DNA of 41,215 bases, from positions 1-41,215 of the forward strand of contig DCIE01000046.1 in the NCBI GenBank assembly GCA_002315765.1, written 5' to 3'. Position 1 is the first letter of the stretch; every line of letters begins with the position of its first letter. This document shows positions 35,260 to 41,215 of this stretch, one piece after another. Both the position numbers and the translations under genes were made by a program. This stretch comes from Ruminococcaceae bacterium UBA1734. GTDB taxonomy: Bacteria > Bacillota > Clostridia > Oscillospirales > Acutalibacteraceae. A model generated the notes under the pieces. The model saw only the letters and a program-made list of their open reading frames with translations. It was not told where the DNA came from and ran no database searches.

Positions 35260-36612
35260 TTATTCAATCCACTTTACAGACTTCGGATTGTCGTCAAAAA
35301 GTATAATAGCATCAAAAAACTCTTTTTGATTATTTGCTTTGGCGTATTTACCTTTTACAATATCGGTATAGTTATGATTTCCGGTAGGCAACTTTTGATA
35401 ATATGAGTTCCCCGTTAAAGTAATACCTTTTTGTTCCTTTGGACCAAACATGTAAATGTAATAACCATTTGAGCAATCCAAAATATTATCCGCAATCAAA
35501 AATTCGGAAACATCTTGGTATTTTCTATTCCAACCAAGCAATAAAGCCTGATCTTCTTTATCAAAACGTTGAATACCGCCCCAGCCGTATCCGCAAAATC
35601 GTATAATATTTCCCGTATACGAAATGTTCTTGATATGAGGTGGCATGGTGTCTTCTTGGTTACCTGCCCAGTATTCAAGATTCATAGAACAATACTCAAT
35701 TAAATTATCAACAAAACTGATGTTTTCAAATATTGGACCGGCGTCGCCAAAGCCTTGAAACGTTAATGCGGCGTCAAATATTTGATATACATAGCAATTC
35801 GTAACATTGATGTTCCGGCATTGATACCAAAACTCAGCCGCGTTCCCATAACGCAACGGTTTGCCATCTCTCATCTCAAATATTTTTCCGCCTTGCCAGC
35901 CCATCATACAATTTGTAATTGAAATATCATTACATTCTCCAAACAAAAATGAACCTTGTGTAAAATATTTGAATGAGATATTATCAATTTTCATACCGTT
36001 AATAAAACTTGCGCGCATTGCAATACCGGTAGTTGCAATCTCAATTCTTTCAAATACTTCACCGGGATTTCCACTTGACAAATACAAATAGAACAATCCA
36101 TTTGCGTTGTCGTGAAAAAAATCACCGTTTTCTCTTAAGTCTTCTTTCAAAAAGCACCATGTTCCGAAATACGAATCTTCATCAAAAACAGTCAAGGATG
36201 CACGCTGTTCTCCTTTGATTTTTGCAATCCAAATATTAGGGTCGTCCGCTTTTTTCCATAATAACGGTTGAGCATAATTATGGAGCGATCCCAAAAAAAC
36301 GGGTTTCTCTCCATTGCCGTATGCACCGTAAAACACTCCCGGTTGCAACCAAATCATGTCACTAAGCCTAAATGTTGAACCTCTTTCAAATAAAATAGCG
36401 TCACCGGGGTGCAATTCAAGATTTTTTATTTCATCAACCGTTTTTTTCGGTTTGTTTGATTCTAATCCTTCAAAAGAATTATCTCCGTTTTCTGAAAAAA
36501 AGTAGGTTTTTCCATTGCCGAAAATTTTATTCTCAGAGCCGATTATTTTATTCTTTAATAAAGCGGCCTCTTTATTTGCTCCGCCGTTTTCAAATATAGT
36601 TTTTTGAAGCAT
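35260..36612 (-). CDS. Right-handed beta-helix protein without signal peptide
   Basis: A 450-residue protein beginning MLQKTIFENGGANKEAALLK with no signal sequence, so predicted cytoplasmic. It is related over its whole length to the C-terminal domain of the dockerin protein and to the next gene: YFFSENGDNSFEGLES, HPGDAILFERGSTFRL, GAYGNGEKPVFLGS, YQIFDAALTFQGFG, LIEYCSMNLEYWAG and RFCGYGWGGIQRFDKEDQAL. Such helices are typical of polysaccharide lyases and several glycoside hydrolase families. The conserved acidic residues in FDAALT and EYCSMNLEYW are candidates for catalysis. It could act on imported oligosaccharides. The ATG at 36612 follows GGTGAT and the gene lies 16 bp after its lipoprotein relative. 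Confidence 0.75.
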   Translation of the reverse strand: MLQKTIFENGGANKEAALLKNKIIGSENKIFGNGKTYFFSENGDNSFEGLESNKPKKTVDEIKNLELHPGDAILFERGSTFRLSDMIWLQPGVFYGAYGNGEKPVFLGSLHNYAQPLLWKKADDPNIWIAKIKGEQRASLTVFDEDSYFGTWCFLKEDLRENGDFFHDNANGLFYLYLSSGNPGEVFERIEIATTGIAMRASFINGMKIDNISFKYFTQGSFLFGECNDISITNCMMGWQGGKIFEMRDGKPLRYGNAAEFWYQCRNINVTNCYVYQIFDAALTFQGFGDAGPIFENISFVDNLIEYCSMNLEYWAGNQEDTMPPHIKNISYTGNIIRFCGYGWGGIQRFDKEDQALLLGWNRKYQDVSEFLIADNILDCSNGYYIYMFGPKEQKGITLTGNSYYQKLPTGNHNYTDIVKGKYAKANNQKEFFDAIILFDDNPKSVKWIE

Positions 36613-36628
36613 AGAATCACCATAAATG

Positions 36629-38335
36629 TTATTTTTTAACCCAATTGATTATTGCCGTTTTATCAAATCTAGAAAGTGAAGTTTTTAGATTCGTCAAATC
36701 AGACGCAAACAACATTTCAGCATCTGTAGATTTACTTCTAAATTCTCTTACAACTTCATTTGTTGTTCTGTAACTTTCGTTTACAAATATCTTATTACCC
36801 TTTATTGAATATTTTGAAGAGTATTCATCCGGATTGATTTTCCAATTTATTATTTGCCTACCCGGACAGTCAATAATATTATTCTGAACTACTATCTTGT
36901 CTTTTATGGTCATATTGTGGGTTTTTGCATAAATAAATCCTTCGATTCCTCTATATCCGCCATCGTTTGCACGAGTACCCCAACCAAGTGAAGTAAAACG
37001 ACAAATATTGTTTTCAATAACAAAATTATCAACTTCCGCACCTGTATGCCAAAACTCAAAATCGGCGTTATTATATTCAAACAGATTATTCGTAAAACTA
37101 ATATTGTTATACTTAATGCCTTTGCCATCATTACTATCTTGACCTTGCCAGGTTACAGCAGTATCAAAAGTTTGATAAATATAATTGTTGCTTACATTAA
37201 AATTGGTGATATGTGTCCAAGACTCAATTGCGTTTCCAAGTCTTACCGTGCCGTTATTAGTACCGCCGATAAAGCCGATTTCACAATTAGAAATGTTAAT
37301 ACTATCGTTGTATCCGTCAATACGTATTCCGTATGAACCGCTGTATCTTAAGCATAGATTATCAATTGTAACATTCTTGGCATATCTATTTACTACAATT
37401 ATTTTTGTATCCGGACAAATTTCAATTGTCTTATATACTTTTGCAGGATTGCCTTTATCACAATAAAGATAAATTGTTGAAGAAGTCGGATCAAAATAAA
37501 ACTGGGTATTTTCGCTTAAACTTCTTAAACTTGGCTTTAAATAACCGATTTGCTTTCCGTTATCAAAATAAATGCTACAAGCAGAACTGAATAGGAACGT
37601 GGCCTTCCAAACATTTTTTCTTTTGGCCGGTGTCCACTTAACCTGTGCGTAATTTGATGGAGAAGCATAAATTTTTGGTTTATCTCCTTTTCCGTACGCG
37701 CCGTAGGTAATTCCCGAAACAGCATCAATAGACTGGTCAATTCGGAAAATGCCTCCTCTCTCAAAAAGAACAGCATCTCCTTTTTCCAAATCTATGTATC
37801 CCAAACTGTTAATTGTTCTAAGAGGCTTTTCGGGAGATTTTCCGTCATTATCATCGTTTCCGTTGGGAGAAATGTAATATTTAGTCCCTTTTATCTTGTA
37901 AATATCAGCCGTATTACCGGAATTAAGTATTTTTTCCCTTAATGTGTTCGCTTCGTTTTCATATTTGCCCGTTAATCCACAGCTTAAACCGGCGGGATTT
38001 TCAGTATATCTGATTTCATTAGCATCATCCCTTGGTTTAACCGAGTCTTTAGAGACATTATATGAAATATTCCCCTTCAAAGGATCATCGGAAACCTTGG
38101 AACTATTATTTCCGTCACTGTTAGAATCGTTGTCGTCAAGCGAATCTCCGCCAACATCATCTTTGTTAGTGTCCTCCGAGACGGAATTGCTGCTTGTAGC
38201 TTTAGATTTCTTTTCGTTTTTCGGAGATTTTTCACTACCGCAACCGACCAAAGAAATCATCAAAACAGCCATCAACAGTGCTAATAGTTTATTAGAATTT
38301 TCTAAAAAGGTTTTTAAGTTTAATAATCCTTTCAT
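36629..38335 (-). CDS. Lipoprotein with right-handed beta-helix domain
   Basis: A 568-residue lipoprotein. The lipobox LISLVGC puts the lipidated Cys at residue 32, followed by a flexible Ser/Asn/Asp-rich linker to about residue 95. The beta-helix starts with KYYISPNGNDDNDGKSPEKP and KGDAVLFERGGIFRID and includes YQTFDTAVTWQGQ and LFEYNNADFEFWH, aligning with the two other helix proteins of the operon. It differs at some shared positions, for example EYNNADFEFW where the others have EYCSMNxExW. The start at 38335 follows AAGGAG. It would sit on the outer face of the membrane and probably trims or binds glycan beside the importers. Confidence 0.8.
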   Translation of the reverse strand: MKGLLNLKTFLENSNKLLALLMAVLMISLVGCGSEKSPKNEKKSKATSSNSVSEDTNKDDVGGDSLDDNDSNSDGNNSSKVSDDPLKGNISYNVSKDSVKPRDDANEIRYTENPAGLSCGLTGKYENEANTLREKILNSGNTADIYKIKGTKYYISPNGNDDNDGKSPEKPLRTINSLGYIDLEKGDAVLFERGGIFRIDQSIDAVSGITYGAYGKGDKPKIYASPSNYAQVKWTPAKRKNVWKATFLFSSACSIYFDNGKQIGYLKPSLRSLSENTQFYFDPTSSTIYLYCDKGNPAKVYKTIEICPDTKIIVVNRYAKNVTIDNLCLRYSGSYGIRIDGYNDSINISNCEIGFIGGTNNGTVRLGNAIESWTHITNFNVSNNYIYQTFDTAVTWQGQDSNDGKGIKYNNISFTNNLFEYNNADFEFWHTGAEVDNFVIENNICRFTSLGWGTRANDGGYRGIEGFIYAKTHNMTIKDKIVVQNNIIDCPGRQIINWKINPDEYSSKYSIKGNKIFVNESYRTTNEVVREFRSKSTDAEMLFASDLTNLKTSLSRFDKTAIINWVKK

Positions 38336-38353
38336 TGCGAAACTCCTTAAGGC

Positions 38354-38379
38354 TTTGTGTGGGAATTATCCCACACAAA
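38354..38379 (-). other. Stem-loop between binding-protein and beta-helix genes
   Basis: TTTGTGTGGGA (38354-38364) and TCCCACACAAA (38369-38379) form a perfect 11-bp stem with an ATTA loop. It lies 13 bp after the stop of the binding-protein gene and just before the ribosome binding site of the next gene. There is no T-run, so it is probably not a full terminator; it more likely protects the upstream mRNA from 3' decay and raises binding-protein output. Confidence 0.7.
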
Positions 38380-38392
38380 ACAAAATTATAAA

Positions 38393-39841
38393 TTATTTTT
38401 CAAGACTGCTAAGTGCATTATTATATCTGGTAACCATTTCGTCTATTTCAGATGAATTACTATCAATAAAGCTCTTAATTTGATTGCCTTGTTTGCTGTA
38501 AATACCGTTTTCTCTGTTAGAGAAATTATCGCCACCGTCACCAAGCGACCAAATTGTGTTAGTTTGACTCATACACCAGTTATAAACTTCCAAGTTTTGT
38601 TCATTACAGAAGAAATTAGAAAGATTGTAATTCGAACCATCTAAGAAATATCTTAAGAAATACGGAACTGCCTCGGGATTCTTTGCACCCTTTGCGATAC
38701 CGTATGCTTCGTACTCATCACGAGCTTGATAATATTTTGATTGTCCGTCAACCGATGGCATCGGAACTGCATATAGATTGCCTTCTGATTTCAATGTTCC
38801 GAAATACGAATTCTTTCTTCTTGCATAAACCGAAGCTCCTGCATAGAACAAACATTTTCCCGGGTCGAACATTTCAGCTCTACCCTCACCAAACGTGTTG
38901 TTATGGAACAAATCTGCAACCTGTATGGTTGAAGTAAGATACGTATTGTTCTTTAAGTTACTGCTGTATTCTGAACCATTATAGCCAATAGGACCGGAAA
39001 TGCCGTACAATTCATTCCAAGCGTAATATGTCCAACCTACACTTGCAAACTCTGCCTTAGATAACTGCTTATACTTTTTGCAGATATCCAAATACTTATT
39101 AACTGTCCATTTACCGCTTTTCCATAGCTGATATGGATTTTCTAAATCATATTTTGAAATCAATGATTTGTTATAGAACATCATTGATACCGAACCTAAA
39201 TGGGTGTTTTTCAAACTTGTAGCATAGGCTACGCCATTTACGGAATAATCCTTCATTAACACCTTATCCCATGCATCATCGTTAAAGTTATAATTGCATG
39301 CAGACAAAGGTTGGAAGGATGTAAGTCTTGTCGAAGACGGAGTTCTTGTTCTAACAACATCCGGAGAGTTACCTGCGGCGATTAAAGATGCCAAACGGGT
39401 AGTATAAACCTCAAAATTAATGGTTTTCCATTCAACCTTTATGCCGGTTTTGGATTCGAATTCTTTTATTACCGTAGGAGCACCTGTATATTCCGAAGCC
39501 GGATTCCAGTTGTACATAGTAATAGTAGTACCTTTTAGCTTCTTTGGAATAGAGGACAACACTTCATCTGTAGATTTACCGCCAACCTTATTGGCTTTCG
39601 GTACCGATGTGCTACTGTTTGAATTGCTTTTACCTTTAGAAGTTGAACCATTATCATCTTTGGTTGTATCGCTTCCGTCTGAATTTGAATCCTCAATAGA
39701 GGATACATCATCGGCAAAGAAATCATCATTTACGGAACTATCATTTGTTGATTTTTTCTTGGAACCGCCACAACCAACAATGGACAAAACCATAATAAGT
39801 GCCATTACCAATGTAAGCAGTTTTTTTAGATTCTTTTTCAT
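38393..39841 (-). CDS. Extracellular solute-binding lipoprotein (sugar ABC importer)
   Basis: A 482-residue lipoprotein. The ATG at 39841 follows AAAGGAG by 8 bases; a frame extension to 39976 overlaps the permease gene and is rejected. The lipobox LSIVGC gives Cys24, then a Ser/Asp/Asn-rich linker to about residue 90. The type 1 sugar-binding fold begins TTITMYNWNPASEYTG and includes VIKEFESKTGIKVEWKTINF, LASLIAAGNSPDVVRTRT and FEGRAEMFDPGK-like pocket segments. It is the second gene of the operon, after a MalG-type permease, and probably delivers to that permease and the distant MalF-type one at 25283-26170. A stem-loop after its stop may boost its expression. Confidence 0.9.
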   Translation of the reverse strand: MKKNLKKLLTLVMALIMVLSIVGCGGSKKKSTNDSSVNDDFFADDVSSIEDSNSDGSDTTKDDNGSTSKGKSNSNSSTSVPKANKVGGKSTDEVLSSIPKKLKGTTITMYNWNPASEYTGAPTVIKEFESKTGIKVEWKTINFEVYTTRLASLIAAGNSPDVVRTRTPSSTRLTSFQPLSACNYNFNDDAWDKVLMKDYSVNGVAYATSLKNTHLGSVSMMFYNKSLISKYDLENPYQLWKSGKWTVNKYLDICKKYKQLSKAEFASVGWTYYAWNELYGISGPIGYNGSEYSSNLKNNTYLTSTIQVADLFHNNTFGEGRAEMFDPGKCLFYAGASVYARRKNSYFGTLKSEGNLYAVPMPSVDGQSKYYQARDEYEAYGIAKGAKNPEAVPYFLRYFLDGSNYNLSNFFCNEQNLEVYNWCMSQTNTIWSLGDGGDNFSNRENGIYSKQGNQIKSFIDSNSSEIDEMVTRYNNALSSLEK

Positions 39842-39882
39842 AAATTTTTCTCCTTTATTATTAAATTCGCTACCAGCGAAAA

Positions 39883-40833
39883 TTATCCGACTATACCGCT
39901 TGTGGCAATACTTGCCATAAATTTTCTTTGGACAACAATATAAAACAATATCATCGGCAAAACAAACAATAAACATCCCGTTAAAATCATAGGAACATTC
40001 AAATAAGTAGCCGCTTCCACACTCAATCCCAAAGTGTCCGTGATACTGTATACACTGAAGTTGTTTATTGCAACCGAAAGCGTAGGTTCATCCAAATACA
40101 TTTGAGCTAAATAATAATCATTCCAGTGCCAAACAATTGAAAACAACAACACGGTTATTATTGCCGATGAAGAAGAAGGAATTACGATTCTGAAGAAGGT
40201 TTTCCAAGCCCCCGCACCATCAATCCAAGCTGCTTCCTCCAATTCCTTTGGTAAACCTTTGAAAAATTGTGAGTAAATATATATAAACAAACCGCCTTTT
40301 AATCCTACACCTGCAAGAGCTGGCAAATAAAACACCAACGGCGTGCCGATTAAATTCGGCCTAATATCCTTCCCTGCAATTTTTGATATCAAAGAAAGAA
40401 TCCCAAAAAAGTCCATATGACTGTAATTAACATAACTGGGAATTATTATCATCATTGCCGGTACCAAAATGTTTATTATCATCAACAAACTCATAATCGA
40501 TTTGCCTTTTAAATCAAATCTTGCCAATCCATATGCTGCAACGGCACAAGAACAAAACTGAATAAGTGAAGCAATTATTTCAAAAATCAAAGTTCGCATA
40601 GCAGTATGCTTGATATCAAAGACCTTAAAAGCATCAACTATGTTTCCGAAATAGATTGTTTTAGGAACCCATGTTACCGTTGCGTCATAAGCATTTGACA
40701 GGTCCTTCAGTGAGTTTACGACAATATAAATAAACGGATATAGCAAAACATAACTAATTGACAAGAAAAACACATAACGAAATATGTAAGAAAAAATCGT
40801 ACCAAAAAGCTTTTTTTGTCTTTTTGCCAACAT
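39883..40833 (-). CDS. Carbohydrate ABC transporter permease, MalG type
   Basis: A 316-residue permease with six helices, the EAA loop DGAGAWKTFFRIVIPSS near residue 210, and the MalG-type ending ASIATSGIVG. The ATG at 40833 lies 7 bases after GGAGGT, better spaced than the in-frame GTG at 40842, which overlaps that site. It is the first gene of the 26 kb operon, about 70 bases after the predicted transcription start. No MalF partner is adjacent, which is unusual because such permeases are normally encoded in pairs; the remaining unpaired MalF-type gene is at 25283-26170. Confidence 0.9.
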   Translation of the reverse strand: MLAKRQKKLFGTIFSYIFRYVFFLSISYVLLYPFIYIVVNSLKDLSNAYDATVTWVPKTIYFGNIVDAFKVFDIKHTAMRTLIFEIIASLIQFCSCAVAAYGLARFDLKGKSIMSLLMIINILVPAMMIIIPSYVNYSHMDFFGILSLISKIAGKDIRPNLIGTPLVFYLPALAGVGLKGGLFIYIYSQFFKGLPKELEEAAWIDGAGAWKTFFRIVIPSSSSAIITVLLFSIVWHWNDYYLAQMYLDEPTLSVAINNFSVYSITDTLGLSVEAATYLNVPMILTGCLLFVLPMILFYIVVQRKFMASIATSGIVG

Positions 40834-40910
40834 CCGCAACACCTCCGAATTGTTCGTATTTTTAAGTAATTATTGCACATTTTTAAATCCATATATTTTT
40901 TTATATACTA

Positions 40911-40939
40911 ATTATAAAAAATCCCCTCTATATTTACAA
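40911..40939 (-). promoter_or_regulatory. Promoter of the glycan-uptake operon
   Basis: On the minus strand TTGTAA (40934-40939), a 17 bp spacer and a perfect TATAAT (40911-40916) form the promoter. Transcription would begin near 40904, about 70 bases before the permease ATG. The imperfect -35 next to direct repeats fits activation by an AraC-type protein. Confidence 0.7.
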
Positions 40940-40941
40940 TT

Positions 40942-40975
40942 GCAAAAAGTTGTATTATGTTAGCATTTTGTTGCA
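40942..40975 (-). promoter_or_regulatory. Tandem direct-repeat operator upstream of the -35 box
   Basis: GCAAAAAGTTGTA (40942-40954) and GCATTTTGTTGCA (40963-40975) share the pattern GCAWWWWGTTGYA and are 21 bp apart, two helical turns. The nearer copy ends 3 bp from the -35 box. This matches the layout of AraC-family activator half-sites, and an AraC-type gene starts on the other side at 41101. Confidence 0.65.
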
Positions 40976-41100
40976 TCTTTGTGTATTGTTTTAAAAAACA
41001 GACAATATTTTTTGTTTCTTTCTATACAAACAAACAATTGATTTTTTGTGAAATTTATGATAAAGTAATACAAAACAATGTGATTATTTGGAGGATATAT

Positions 41101-41215
41101 ATGGAAAATAGAAATGAAAACCTGCCTCTTTTTTTCTGCAATTCATTATCAAATGATGATAATGACTATATCAATTTCATTCAAGTAGGATGGGATAAAT
41201 GTTCTCCAAATCGCT
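41101..41215 (+). CDS. N-terminus of an AraC-type regulator (partial)
   Basis: The first 38 codons are visible before the window ends. The start follows GGAGG (41090-41094). The segment YINFIQVGWDKCSPNR resembles the N-terminal ligand-binding domain of AraC-family regulators, which often read IGxExCxPxH at this point. The HTH domain is outside the window. The gene is divergent from the glycan-uptake operon across a 267 bp intergenic region that holds the operon's promoter and direct repeats, so it is its probable activator. The family call rests on a short stretch and on context. Confidence 0.6.
   Translation, partial: MENRNENLPLFFCNSLSNDDNDYINFIQVGWDKCSPNR

Noticed and set aside
37944..38483. 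179-codon plus-strand frame opposite the lipoprotein and binding-protein genes
   Set aside because: It is the antisense of a Ser/Asp-rich linker and of gene ends, Leu/Ser-rich, and crosses two well-supported genes.
39420..39920. 166-codon plus-strand frame opposite the binding-protein gene
   Set aside because: Antisense of a low-complexity linker and signal peptide; no start signals.
1..41215. CRISPR array, tRNA or rRNA genes
   Set aside because: No regularly spaced identical repeats with unique spacers, and no tRNA or rRNA sequence recognised by eye on either strand.

Overview
The window looks like chromosomal DNA of a low-GC, anaerobic Gram-positive fibre degrader, most likely a gut or rumen Clostridia of the Ruminococcus/Oscillospiraceae type. 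The basis is A/T-rich sequence, strong AGGAGG-type ribosome binding sites, frequent TTG starts, lipoprotein signals, a type I dockerin, an oxygen-sensitive glycyl radical enzyme, and ABC sugar importers without their own ATPase. The taxonomic call is inference; no rRNA or marker gene is present.

Left end (1-2470): an AAA/DUF4143-type ATPase gene lies between two same-orientation copies of a ~137 bp element with palindromic ends. It is followed by about 0.8 kb without a convincing gene, holding three tandem hairpins, a motif resembling an insertion sequence end, and a bidirectional terminator.

L-rhamnose region (2471-14148): a minus-strand operon starts at a glycyl radical enzyme (GRE) gene and runs through an EamA transporter, an unassigned 649-aa TIM-barrel-like protein, the GRE activase, a DUF4867 protein, L-rhamnose isomerase, a GDSL esterase, L-rhamnose mutarotase and a Gfo/Idh oxidoreductase. 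It ends in a rhamnulokinase of which only the C-terminal third remains. An AraC regulator is divergent from the GRE gene. No rhamnulose-1-phosphate aldolase, intact kinase or microcompartment shell gene is visible, so the GRE does not fit the standard propanediol route. A histidine phosphatase gene (14149-14862) lies between this region and the next.

Glycan-uptake region (14950-40833): thirteen minus-strand genes with short gaps look like one ~26 kb operon that ends at a strong terminator (14881-14930). It begins at a promoter (40911-40939) preceded by two 13-bp direct repeats 21 bp apart, beside a divergent AraC-type regulator cut by the window edge. The operon encodes two binding proteins and four ABC permeases (two importers, one of them split across the operon), an NHL/TPR/Yip1-type membrane protein, a DUF5696 lipoprotein, a cytoplasmic GH36 alpha-galactosidase, a membrane-anchored surface protein of five repeated modules, and three related right-handed beta-helix proteins. 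The beta-helix proteins are predicted to be secreted with a dockerin, a lipoprotein, and cytoplasmic.

The most interesting candidates are this beta-helix family placed in three compartments, the shared five-module architecture of the dockerin and surface proteins, and the unassigned GRE in the rhamnose operon. Together the two operons suggest use of a galactose- and rhamnose-containing glycan such as a pectic or arabinogalactan-type polymer, but the substrate is inference.
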